Part shown: piece by piece, positions 1 to 7,335 of the stretch
Layout: the number at the start of each line of letters is the position of its first letter
Numbering within the stretch: position 1 is the stretch's first letter
Assembly: GCA_021160865.1 (NCBI GenBank)
Contig: JAGHBS010000066.1
Location: forward strand, 1 to 11,028
Source of the DNA: Planctomycetota bacterium
GTDB taxonomy: Bacteria > Planctomycetota > Phycisphaerae > SM23-33
Length of the DNA stretch: 11,028 bases
Reading direction: 5' to 3'
Translations under genes and position numbers: made by a program
Notes under the pieces: model-generated
What the model saw: only the letters and a program-made list of their open reading frames with translations
Told to the model about the DNA's origin: nothing
Database searches by the model: none

Positions 1-642
1 CATACGTTCAACTGTTGTGTTGATGCCTTTTGAATAAAGGAATCTTCTTATATCCTCGGCTTCTGCTCGGCTTGTGATACCACCTTGAATTACTAAATAA
101 TATAATCCTTTCTGACGCTTCGTGCTAATTGGTAGATTGGTTTTCTTTTCGCCAGCGGCGTTGCTGGATGAACGAGGTATTGGTACCACGCCAGGACGCT
201 TGGAGCTTATTTTGGAAACATCAGGACGGTATGGTATATCTGTTTTAAAGTCCTTACTTGGTGCAACTCTCACCGATGACTTTGTACCTATTCGCTTACC
301 GAGAAAAAAAGCCATTACAATCATCAAGATTATCACAATAGCAGCCACCGTGGCGCTTACCTGATTGAGTGATATATTCACTCTGCCATTGGATATCGAG
401 ATGATTTTTTCCTCACCTTTCTCAGGCAGATTAGTTGTGCGGACTGGCTGGGATACCTTGCTGATTTGTCCCTTTGCTGGCGGAAGAAGCGGTTCTTTCA
501 TCATCCCTTTGCGGGCAATTTCCTCTGCAGCAGTCTGTTCTGTCCGGCGAATCCAGTCTGGGACATTAAGTTGACTTACCTTCTTATCCTGATGCAAGCC
601 AAGTACTTCCAGCAGCGATTTTTCACCCTTCTTCTTACTCAC
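1..642 (-). CDS. SPOR-domain membrane protein (C-terminus cut by window edge)
   Basis: The minus strand is open from a GTG at 642 to the left edge, giving 214 residues with the C-terminus missing. I chose GTG (protein begins MSKKKGEKSLLEVL) because a stop lies six codons upstream and no ATG falls between; no strong Shine-Dalgarno site is visible. Residues 1-94 are charged and presumably cytoplasmic. Residues 95-114 (VSATVAAIVIILMIVMAFFL) form one membrane helix. A Ser/Pro/Lys-rich linker follows, and from about residue 178 a SPOR-like fold starts (YYLVIQGG, then an EAEDIRRFLYSKGI helix). SPOR domains bind denuded peptidoglycan glycan strands in many bacteria; in planctomycetes they occur in proteins of poorly known role. 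The helix and helix-strand pattern are visible; the peptidoglycan role is inferred from the family. It lies 204 bp downstream of etfA on the same strand, with its own candidate promoter. Confidence 0.75.
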   Translation of the reverse strand, partial: MSKKKGEKSLLEVLGLHQDKKVSQLNVPDWIRRTEQTAAEEIARKGMMKEPLLPPAKGQISKVSQPVRTTNLPEKGEEKIISISNGRVNISLNQVSATVAAIVIILMIVMAFFLGKRIGTKSSVRVAPSKDFKTDIPYRPDVSKISSKRPGVVPIPRSSSNAAGEKKTNLPISTKRQKGLYYLVIQGGITSRAEAEDIRRFLYSKGINTTVERM

Positions 643-748
643 AAGATAATCCCAGCAAACTCACACATTGCGAGGATACTACATCCGTGCCGCTGATAAG
701 AATTTTTCATTCTTCCCGCCAGCCTGCCGAACCATCAACAGCATAGTT

Positions 749-777
749 AGATTACAATTTCATCGACATCTTGTCAA
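749..777 (-). promoter_or_regulatory. Candidate sigma70-type promoter for the SPOR-domain gene
   Basis: On the minus strand, a perfect -35 TTGACA (777-772) is followed by a 17-base spacer and TAATCT (754-749), which matches only three of six -10 consensus bases. It sits about 100 bases upstream of the GTG at 642 and beyond the end of etfA, so it would give the SPOR gene its own transcript. The perfect -35 and ideal spacing are the support; the weak -10 limits confidence. Confidence 0.4.
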
Positions 778-846
778 GCCAGCATAGAACTGCCGCTATA
801 CGAGGGGATAACGTTGCCAATGGACTATATCCGTGTGGTGGAGAAT

Positions 847-1881
847 CTATTTCTTCCTGGCTTGACGAACTCTTTCAGTAAGTGCAGGGACAATTTCAAA
901 CAGGTCGCCAATTATCCCGAAGTCAGCCACGGTGAAAATAGGGGCTTGAGGGTCTTCGTTAATTGCGACGATTGTTTCAGCGGTTTGCATCCCTGCAAGA
1001 TGTTGGACAGCACCGGAGATACCGATGGCGATGTATAACTTCGGCGTAACGGTCTTTCCACTCAAGCCGACCTGATGAGGATAGCCAAGCCAGCCTCGAT
1101 CGACCACCTCCCGCGATGCCCCGATGGCAGCATCAAGGGCATCAGCCAACTCCTCAACAATACGAATGTTTCGGGCATTTCCAATACCCCTACCCACAGC
1201 GACGATAATATCTGCATCTTGGATACTATGGGTGGATTGGTCAGATTCAAAGCCCAGACGTTGAAGGCAGCTTTTGAGTAGGTCGGCGGGGGGATTTATC
1301 CGAACAATTTCGCCGGTCCTGCCTTTTTGCATCGGAGCGGGCTTGGTGCTTCGAGGCCTGACGGTCGCCATCTGGGGTCTGGCAGCAGGGGTTATAATCG
1401 TGGCTAATACATTTCCACCGATAGCAGGTCTGATTTGGAGCAGTCCGCCTGTTTCTTTATCGATTTTTAACTCGGTACAATCAGCTGTTAGCCCTGCCCG
1501 GGCGCGAACGGCAAGGTAAGGCATCAGCGTCCTGCCGGTGGTAGTAGCAGCTGCTATGAGTATTTCGGGTCGATACTGCTTGATTAGTTCTAACAAGCAG
1601 GCTGAATGTGGCTCGACGAGGAAATGCTCCAGTTGGGGCGATTCGACGAAAATTACCTTATCAGCCCCACGGGCGATGAGTTCCTCCAGATCGCTTTGAT
1701 TAATCCGCCAGCCCAGTACCACTGCTGACAGTTCCGTCGAACGAGCATCGGCTAACTGCCTTCCGCGAGAGAGCAACTCGAAACTGACCTTATCTATAGC
1801 CTTACCTGCAACCTCTGCAAGAATCCATACTCCCCCGTAGGATTGAGTATTATTTATCAGATTGTTTTTATCTATCATCAT
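847..1881 (-). CDS. etfA: Electron transfer flavoprotein alpha subunit
   Basis: EtfA (FixB family) pairs with EtfB in a soluble FAD-containing carrier that passes electrons between acyl-CoA-type dehydrogenases and a quinone oxidoreductase or other acceptors. The 344 residues show the N-terminal alpha/beta domain (GGVWILAEV; ATTTGRTLMPYLAVRARAGLTADCTEL; LLQIRPAIGGN then RPQMATVRP) and the C-terminal FAD domain from about residue 254 (GASREVVDRGWLGYPHQVG, LSGKTVTPKLYIAIGISGAVQH, VAINEDPQAPIF, VADFGIIGD). Length is normal for the family. Two ATGs occur in tandem at 1881 and 1878; either could be the start. It follows etfB by 25 bases. The LLQ-RPA-GGN and QMATVRP segments look more like clostridial-type ETFs, some of which bifurcate electrons, than like mitochondrial ETF; that is an impression. 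No partner dehydrogenase or ETF:quinone oxidoreductase is in the window. Confidence 0.95.
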   Translation of the reverse strand: MMIDKNNLINNTQSYGGVWILAEVAGKAIDKVSFELLSRGRQLADARSTELSAVVLGWRINQSDLEELIARGADKVIFVESPQLEHFLVEPHSACLLELIKQYRPEILIAAATTTGRTLMPYLAVRARAGLTADCTELKIDKETGGLLQIRPAIGGNVLATIITPAARPQMATVRPRSTKPAPMQKGRTGEIVRINPPADLLKSCLQRLGFESDQSTHSIQDADIIVAVGRGIGNARNIRIVEELADALDAAIGASREVVDRGWLGYPHQVGLSGKTVTPKLYIAIGISGAVQHLAGMQTAETIVAINEDPQAPIFTVADFGIIGDLFEIVPALTERVRQARKK

Positions 1882-1907
1882 GGGACAAAAGGTATTTCTA
1901 TTCCGGG

Positions 1908-2732
1908 CTATAAAAGTAGTTTGTCTTGGAGGATGCTGATTAGTCGATTAATCGCTTCTTGACGGGAGAGTTCGTTTTCGACCGTGATTTTCTCTGATTT
2001 TCTGACGATACAGGGCTTGTGAATTTTTACCACCTTCGTCAGCGAGCCAGTCAGACCTACCTGATTTTTTTCAATACCTAAATCGCTTGCTGACCAGATA
2101 GGTATTTGTAGATTTCTTGCTCGAATCTTCCCTGCCAGTGTGGGTAAGCGAGGAATGGCAATTTCCTTTACCACTGTCAAGACGACGGGTAAATCCGCCT
2201 TGATTATCTCATAGCCGGTTTCGATGAGTCGATGTACCCGAATCCCCTCGGGGTGCTTACTTTGTTTGCGGTGATTTTCGATTAGTTCATCGATTTTGCT
2301 GACGTATGTGATAACAGGTAAGTTCAAAAATGAGGCAATTCCCGGTCCTACCTGTCCGGTTTCGCCATCGGTAGCCCGCTCGCCACAGATGATAAGGTCA
2401 TATTCACCGAGGCGCTTGATAGCGGTTGATAAGACATAAGCCGTTGCATAGGTATCGCTTCCTGCAAAGACGCTATCGCAGAGCAGCACTGCCTCGTCGG
2501 CCCCCATCGAGATGGCTTCGCGAAGTGCCTCGGCAGCCTGAGCAGGCCCCATTGAGATGACGATTATTTCCCCGCCATGTTTGTCTCGAATGCTCAATGC
2601 TGTTTCAATGGCGTATAAATCAAGAGGATTGACGATGGCTTCGACGCCCTGACGAATGAGCGTACCGGTTTGAGGGTCTAATTGAACATCATCAGAGCTG
2701 GGGACCTGCTTTATCGGGACGATAATACGCAT
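1908..2732 (-). CDS. etfB: Electron transfer flavoprotein beta subunit
   Basis: EtfB (FixA family), the partner of the next gene. The chosen ATG at 2732 gives 274 residues starting MRIIVPIKQVPSSDDVQLDP, the canonical family start. The reading frame continues upstream, but those codons overlap the end of the M20 gene in another frame and carry no ETF similarity. Visible motifs are IVNPLDLYAIETAL (about residue 36), VISMGPAQAAEALREAISMG, the nucleotide-site segment GERATDGETGQVGPG (residues 117-131) and, in the C-terminal third, LPVVLTVVKEIAIPRLPTL. ATDGETGQVGP aligns with the AxDGDTAQVGP box of ETFs from anaerobes, a group that includes bifurcating members; whether this pair bifurcates cannot be decided here. 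The gap to the upstream M20 stop is 10 bases, so translation is probably coupled. The Shine-Dalgarno site is weak. Confidence 0.95.
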   Translation of the reverse strand: MRIIVPIKQVPSSDDVQLDPQTGTLIRQGVEAIVNPLDLYAIETALSIRDKHGGEIIVISMGPAQAAEALREAISMGADEAVLLCDSVFAGSDTYATAYVLSTAIKRLGEYDLIICGERATDGETGQVGPGIASFLNLPVITYVSKIDELIENHRKQSKHPEGIRVHRLIETGYEIIKADLPVVLTVVKEIAIPRLPTLAGKIRARNLQIPIWSASDLGIEKNQVGLTGSLTKVVKIHKPCIVRKSEKITVENELSRQEAINRLISILQDKLLL

Positions 2733-2742
2733 GGCAATATTC

Positions 2743-3924
2743 TTATCGTTTACCCATTTGCCGCTTGAATTCTTCGTGGACCTTTCTTTGAAAATCGGCA
2801 TCGGTGAAATATCTGTATCCTACTTGTGCCATTGCATTGGCAGCACGGAGCATCTGTTGCAATCCGTACTCGCTACCGGCAGCCTCTCTGAAAGCGATCG
2901 AATGGGCAGGTAGATCCCTCTTCTTACCTGCTATATCGAAATACACGTGCGCCCCCGGTACTTTCTGCGAGACGTCGCCGAAGTCAGATGAACCCCGCTC
3001 GGGATGCTCCGGGATGACGGGGTTCATTCCAAGTTGCCTTGCGGCTTCAAGGTATGCTTCATTGAGGTATTTATTCGGCAGGCGGGCTTTATAAGCTTCT
3101 AATGCGGGGGAAATTTTGAACTTTGTTCCCGTCATCATTGCAGCACCAGCTGCTATCTGTTTGAAGCGGTTAGACATCTTGACCAGATATGCATCGTCGG
3201 GTGAGCGGAGGTAAAATCGACACGATGCCTGCTCGGGAATGATGTTGGGCATTACGCCTCCTTCTAAAATTATCCCGTGAACGCGGGAGGATTCGGGCAG
3301 GAATTGTCGCCAGGCATTTATCCCCTGGAAGAATAGAATAACGGCATCGAGGGCGCTATACCCCTCTGGGGGATCGCCAGCAGCATGGGCGGCTTTACCT
3401 TTGAATGTGACGTCATATCGACAAATTGCATTACTGCCTGCATCGGGGCTTGTCTTAGCACCAGGGTGTGCCATGATAACTGCGTCTATCCCCCTCAAGG
3501 CGCCTCGCTTGACCATGATTACCTTTCCCCCCTTTGATTCTTCAGCCGGTGTTCCCATTACAACGACGCTACCGGTGATTTTTTCCTTCTGGAGGACTTC
3601 TGCCAGTGCGACGCCTGCCCCGATGGCAGCTGAACATATAAGGTTATGCCCGCATGCGTGTCCTATTTTGGGCAGGGCATCGTATTCCGCCATGAAGCAG
3701 AAGACCGGCTTGCTCTTCCCGCGTATCGCCTTGTACGCCGTTGAAACTCCTACAAACGGGCATTGAACGCGAAAGTTCCACTTCTTCAATAGTTCCACCT
3801 GCCAGCGACAGGCCTTTCTCTCTTCAAAACCAATCTCAGGATTGGCATGAATCCTCTTGGCAAGGGAAAGTATCTGTCCTGCTTTTCTCTCCAGCACCTT
3901 TTCAATTTGTGGATGGATATTCAT
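2743..3924 (-). CDS. M20 family metallo-amidohydrolase (AbgB/PM20D2-like)
   Basis: Zinc-dependent M20 hydrolase of amide bonds, cytoplasmic (no signal peptide). The frame opens at a GTG at 3975 and has an ATG at 3936, but the ATG at 3924 (MNIHPQIEKVLERK) has a good GGAG site six bases upstream and fits family length, giving 393 residues. Ligand motifs of the family are seen: HACGHN at 89-94, GTPAEES with Glu128/Glu129, AHPG with His153, and PAHSIAFREAA with His341. The dimerisation/lid domain runs from GKAAHAAGDPPEGYSALDA to about residue 300. The GTPAEESKGGKVIMVKRGA stretch and RGSSDFGDVSQKVPGAH resemble AbgB (p-aminobenzoyl-glutamate hydrolase subunit) and PM20D2 dipeptidases more than DapE or ArgE. 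The substrate is unknown. It is the first gene of the apparent M20-etfB-etfA operon. Confidence 0.9.
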   Translation of the reverse strand: MNIHPQIEKVLERKAGQILSLAKRIHANPEIGFEERKACRWQVELLKKWNFRVQCPFVGVSTAYKAIRGKSKPVFCFMAEYDALPKIGHACGHNLICSAAIGAGVALAEVLQKEKITGSVVVMGTPAEESKGGKVIMVKRGALRGIDAVIMAHPGAKTSPDAGSNAICRYDVTFKGKAAHAAGDPPEGYSALDAVILFFQGINAWRQFLPESSRVHGIILEGGVMPNIIPEQASCRFYLRSPDDAYLVKMSNRFKQIAAGAAMMTGTKFKISPALEAYKARLPNKYLNEAYLEAARQLGMNPVIPEHPERGSSDFGDVSQKVPGAHVYFDIAGKKRDLPAHSIAFREAAGSEYGLQQMLRAANAMAQVGYRYFTDADFQRKVHEEFKRQMGKR

Positions 3925-4036
3925 CTGCTTCTCCATAAGATTATTAAAATTTCTCGTAAAAAATCTTTTTCTCACTTGCCCGATGCCTCTTGAGGGCGTT
4001 TATTTTCCTGTTTCTGTCGGAACGAATAAGATAAGG

Positions 4037-4065
4037 ATAATACAACAAGGTTGCCGATGTGAAAA
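4037..4065 (-). promoter_or_regulatory. Candidate promoter for the M20-etfB-etfA operon
   Basis: On the minus strand TTTTCA (4065-4060; four of six -35 matches) is followed by 17 bases and TATTAT (4042-4037; five of six -10 matches). It would start transcription about 105 bases before the ATG at 3924. Spacing is ideal, but the region is AT-rich, so chance matches are likely. Confidence 0.33.
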
Positions 4066-4152
4066 TACCATTGTTCAAATCTGATAAATCTGATTGTCGC
4101 TTGCTCTGCAAGGTGATGATGGTTCGGTGAATCATTTCTGGTCAAGAAGCCA

Positions 4153-4182
4153 TTGTCCATCGGTAATGATATGGTCTATATT
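4153..4182 (+). promoter_or_regulatory. Candidate promoter for the queA-led gene run
   Basis: TTGTCC (4153-4158; four of six) is followed by 18 bases and TATATT (4177-4182; five of six). The predicted start near 4190 leaves a leader of about 55 bases before the TTG at 4245. A perfect TTGACA at 4214-4219 lies nearer, but no -10 follows it at a usable distance. Confidence 0.35.
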
Positions 4183-4244
4183 GGATAAGATATGCACTTG
4201 ATAAATCGGCGGCTTGACAATTGAAGTCGCTAAGGAAAGAGACT

Positions 4245-5351
4245 TTGAGAAATCTTTCTGACAAGTTAAGGACATCGGATTTTGATTATGATTTGCCCGA
4301 CGAGTTAATTGCTCGTCATCCATTAGCACAGCGGGATCGTTGTAGATTGATGCTGCTGGAGCGGGGAAGCGGCAAAATTTCGCATCATATATTTGCAGAC
4401 TTACCTTCTTTACTCAAGGAAGGTGATATTCTTGTCTTGAACGATACCTGCGTTATCCCGGCACGGTTTATCTCCCACCGTCCCACAGGCGGAATGATTG
4501 AGGGCTTATTCATACGTGAAATCAGCAAGGGCAAATGGGAGGTGATGCTAAAAGGCGCAGGGAGGTGCAAGGTTGGGGAGGTTTTATGCTTTCAAAATCG
4601 TCCCGATTGGACGATGGAACTAATCGAACGTCGTGGCGGGGGTTATTGGCTGGTAGCGATAACACCTGTAGATGATGCTATCAGGATACTCCAGCAAGTA
4701 GGTCTAACGCCCCTGCCACCTTATATCAGACGTGCAAGGGCGGGTAAGAATGAACCGACCGTCTTTGCTAATGATATTGAACAGATTGATCGGGAATTGT
4801 ATCAGACCGTCTATGCCGCCAAGCCCGGTGCAATAGCAGCCCCCACTGCAGGGCTTCATTTTACCGAGGAGCTTCTTTCTAATCTTCGTGATAAGGGAAT
4901 AGAGACGATAACTATTACTCTTCACGTCAGTGCCGGTACATTTTCGCCTGTACGGACCGAGCGAATTGCAGACCATAAATTGCAGGCTGAATGGTATGAA
5001 TTATCTGCTGAATCTGCTGATGCCCTAATCCGTGCCCGCAGGGGAGGTAAGCGGATAATAGCAGTCGGTACCACATCGGTGCGAGTGCTTGAAACCGTTG
5101 CCCGGAAAGGTGCGATTAGTTCCCAATCCGGCTGGACTGACCTGTTTCTGTATCCCCCTGCTGATTTTTATCTTGTTGATGGTCTGATAACCAATTTTCA
5201 CCTCCCCCGTTCGACGCTATTGATGCTGGTAGCAGCCTTTTGTTCGCCAGGCTCGACTAAAGGCGTTGAAATGATCCTGCAGGCGTATGCTGAAGCAATT
5301 AGACTGCAATACAGATTCTATTCCTATGGCGATGCAATGCTTATATTATAG
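4245..5351 (+). CDS. queA: S-adenosylmethionine:tRNA ribosyltransferase-isomerase
   Basis: QueA transfers and isomerises the ribose of S-adenosylmethionine onto preQ1-tRNA, giving epoxyqueuosine at the wobble position of GUN anticodons; it is cytoplasmic. Signature segments are DFDYDLPDELIARHPL, LVLNDTCVIPARF, LPPYIRR, ELYQTVYAAKPGAIAAPTAG followed by LHFTEELL, ITLHVSAGTFSPVRTE, AVGTTSVRVLE, LITNFHLPRSTLLMLVAAF and the terminal RFYSYGDAMLIL. These cover the whole family length. No ATG precedes the conserved DFDYDL box. I favour TTG at 4245 (368 residues) because AAGGA at 4232-4236 lies eight bases before it; an in-frame TTG at 4221 would add eight residues without a ribosome site. The usual neighbours tgt or yajC are absent; the next gene is a DsbD homologue 35 bases downstream. 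Confidence 0.95.
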   Translation: MRNLSDKLRTSDFDYDLPDELIARHPLAQRDRCRLMLLERGSGKISHHIFADLPSLLKEGDILVLNDTCVIPARFISHRPTGGMIEGLFIREISKGKWEVMLKGAGRCKVGEVLCFQNRPDWTMELIERRGGGYWLVAITPVDDAIRILQQVGLTPLPPYIRRARAGKNEPTVFANDIEQIDRELYQTVYAAKPGAIAAPTAGLHFTEELLSNLRDKGIETITITLHVSAGTFSPVRTERIADHKLQAEWYELSAESADALIRARRGGKRIIAVGTTSVRVLETVARKGAISSQSGWTDLFLYPPADFYLVDGLITNFHLPRSTLLMLVAAFCSPGSTKGVEMILQAYAEAIRLQYRFYSYGDAMLIL

Positions 5352-5386
5352 GGTGCGGAAAAATCTTTATACGGCATGATGAAAAG

Positions 5387-7291
5387 ATGAAAAAGCATCA
5401 TACTATTCTTGTAATCCTTCTTCTATCAGCAATTTTGATGGGGCAGGGTCAGTTCGGCAGGACATCAAGCCTTTCAGGTCAATCAATTGGGTTGCCTTCA
5501 ACGCAACAGTTGCAATTCCAAACGATAGTCTCCCATAGAAGTGCCAAACCAGGCGAAACGCTCCATATTGCAATAAAGGTAATCATTCCAACTGGTGAGC
5601 ATCTTTATAGCCCGTTCCCGGGTGGAAAAATCGTCAAGCCAATTGCATTGAAGGTATATACGGGGAGAAGTGTCCTGAAACCTTCCGAGCCTCTCTTTTC
5701 CATGCCGATAAAGAAAACCACTCGATACCCCAATGGCTTAGTGGATACGCATTATGTCTATGACAATACTTGCTGGATTTTCATCCCCGTGAAGGTGCCG
5801 GCGGATGTACAGGTGGGTAAAGTTGTCTTGCCGGTAACTATCGAGGGGCAAATCTGCAAGGACGACGGCATCTGCCGAAAGGTCGCCAAAAAACTTACGC
5901 CCACTATCGAGATAGCAGCAGTATCAATTCCGAATGACCAATGGACAGAACAGATTGAGAGGATTTTTTCTCAAGCCATCTCGGCAGAGCAAATCAAATC
6001 AGCCATTTCATCATCAGCAGAAATAATTACCGATTGGGGTTCACCTGCCGGTGCCAATATTAGCATTTGGGGGGCGTTTTTATTGGCAGTTATTGCAGGG
6101 CTGGCATTGAATATCACGCCTTGCGTCTTGCCTGTGATACCGTTGAGGTTATTAGCACTCTTGGAACAAGCGGGTTTGTCTGCTGACGATAGATTGGTAG
6201 ATAAGTCGCGCAAAAAATTCATTACGCTCGGATTGGCATTTGCAGCTGGTATCGTGTTATTTTTCGTGGGGGTAGCCGTTGCCAATGTGATACTCAAAAT
6301 AACGCTGAATTATTCGCTCAAACAGGCAGATCTCTTCCGTCATACTGCAACATCGATGGCGATGGCGTTGCTGTTGGTCGTTCTTGCTGTCAATATGTTT
6401 GGGGCATTTACCATAACCGTTCCTAGCAAGGTTGCCGCTGCCCGGATGAAGCGTGGGCATCTCGGGGCTGTTGGCATGGGGTTATTGATGGCAGTTCTTT
6501 CCACGCCTTGCAGCTTTGCGATAATAGCAGCCGTCTTATCGGCAGCGGTGCTGTTCCTGCCACTGGCTGCTGGAACGATTACCATTATACTCATCGGGGT
6601 GGGGATGGCGATTCCTCACGTGCTTTTGTGTGCTTATCCAGGGGTCATTTCAAGGTTGCCCCGAGCAGGGCGATGGTCAGAAATTTTTGTTCAGGGTGTT
6701 GGATTTGTCTTCTTGCTAATTGCAGCCTGGCTGATTGGAACGCACATCTCCGAACCGTATCCAGCAGCGTGGGTGGCGGGATACGCTATTGTGTTGGCGA
6801 TGTGCCTCTGGATGTGGGGTTCCTGGGTTAGGTTCGATGCACCTGCTCGGAAGAAGTGGCTCATTCGAGCGATAGCCATAGGGATTGCAATATCGGCAGG
6901 ATATTTCATGCTTCGCCCGCCCAAGCCTTTAGCGGTTGAGATGTTTCCCTTCAACGCAGAGCAAATTGCCCGTGCCCATCGTGAGGGTAAAATTGTGCTG
7001 GTCAAATTCACCGCTTCATGGTGCCTGGAATGTAAACTCGTGGATATGAGGGTCTATAATTCCAGAGAGGTGGCAGACGCACTCAAGCGGGCTAATGTGA
7101 TGGCTTTCAAAGGTGATGTTTCCCACCCCGACACCCCTGCAAATGAAATGCTTTTCGAGAAACTCCGCGAAGCAGGTCCACCGATTACCGTCATCTTCCC
7201 GCCAGGCGACCGAAAACCAATCCGCTTGAGAGGATTAATCAGCAAAGATGACTTACTCAATGCAATTGCACAGGCACAAGGAAAGCAATAA
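5387..7291 (+). CDS. dsbD: DsbD-type thiol:disulfide interchange protein
   Basis: DsbD takes electrons from cytoplasmic thioredoxin and delivers them across the inner membrane to periplasmic thiols. The 634 residues carry the full three-part layout. A signal peptide (MKKHHTILVILLLSAILM) leads an immunoglobulin-like alpha domain with the CX5C pair Cys157/Cys163 (ICKDDGICR). A multi-helix CcdA-like core spans about residues 227-520, with Cys246 in NITPCVLPVIPLR and Cys375 in STPCSF. A thioredoxin-like gamma domain starts near 530, with CLEC (Cys546/Cys549) in TASWCLECK and a later cis-proline loop (GPPITVIF). All three redox pairs are kept, so it should be functional. Likely clients are envelope disulfide isomerases or apocytochrome c proteins, but none is encoded nearby. 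It lies 35 bases after queA and just before mrp. Confidence 0.92.
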   Translation: MKKHHTILVILLLSAILMGQGQFGRTSSLSGQSIGLPSTQQLQFQTIVSHRSAKPGETLHIAIKVIIPTGEHLYSPFPGGKIVKPIALKVYTGRSVLKPSEPLFSMPIKKTTRYPNGLVDTHYVYDNTCWIFIPVKVPADVQVGKVVLPVTIEGQICKDDGICRKVAKKLTPTIEIAAVSIPNDQWTEQIERIFSQAISAEQIKSAISSSAEIITDWGSPAGANISIWGAFLLAVIAGLALNITPCVLPVIPLRLLALLEQAGLSADDRLVDKSRKKFITLGLAFAAGIVLFFVGVAVANVILKITLNYSLKQADLFRHTATSMAMALLLVVLAVNMFGAFTITVPSKVAAARMKRGHLGAVGMGLLMAVLSTPCSFAIIAAVLSAAVLFLPLAAGTITIILIGVGMAIPHVLLCAYPGVISRLPRAGRWSEIFVQGVGFVFLLIAAWLIGTHISEPYPAAWVAGYAIVLAMCLWMWGSWVRFDAPARKKWLIRAIAIGIAISAGYFMLRPPKPLAVEMFPFNAEQIARAHREGKIVLVKFTASWCLECKLVDMRVYNSREVADALKRANVMAFKGDVSHPDTPANEMLFEKLREAGPPITVIFPPGDRKPIRLRGLISKDDLLNAIAQAQGKQ

Positions 7292-7335
7292 AATGGATGC
7301 AATCACGAGATAATGATATTTCAGGGATTTTCTTG

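Larger units (their letters stand above)
3925..4244. other. Divergent intergenic region between the M20 operon and queA
   Basis: These 320 bases separate the two divergent transcription units. Short frames here overlap, have no Shine-Dalgarno sites and resemble no family. The region holds one candidate promoter for each direction, annotated separately, and a purine-rich run around 4024-4044. No tRNA, attenuator or classic riboswitch core was recognised. Confidence 0.6.

Noticed and set aside
122..696. Plus-strand frames over the left end
   Set aside because: They are antisense to the SPOR-domain gene, whose membrane helix and SPOR pattern are far better supported.
2733..2801. N-terminal extension of EtfB by 23 residues
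   Set aside because: The extension overlaps the M20 gene end in another frame and precedes the canonical MRIIVPIKQVP start of the family.
4214..4242. Perfect TTGACA just before queA as its promoter
   Set aside because: No acceptable -10 lies 16-18 bases downstream, and a start there would remove the proposed ribosome site from the transcript.
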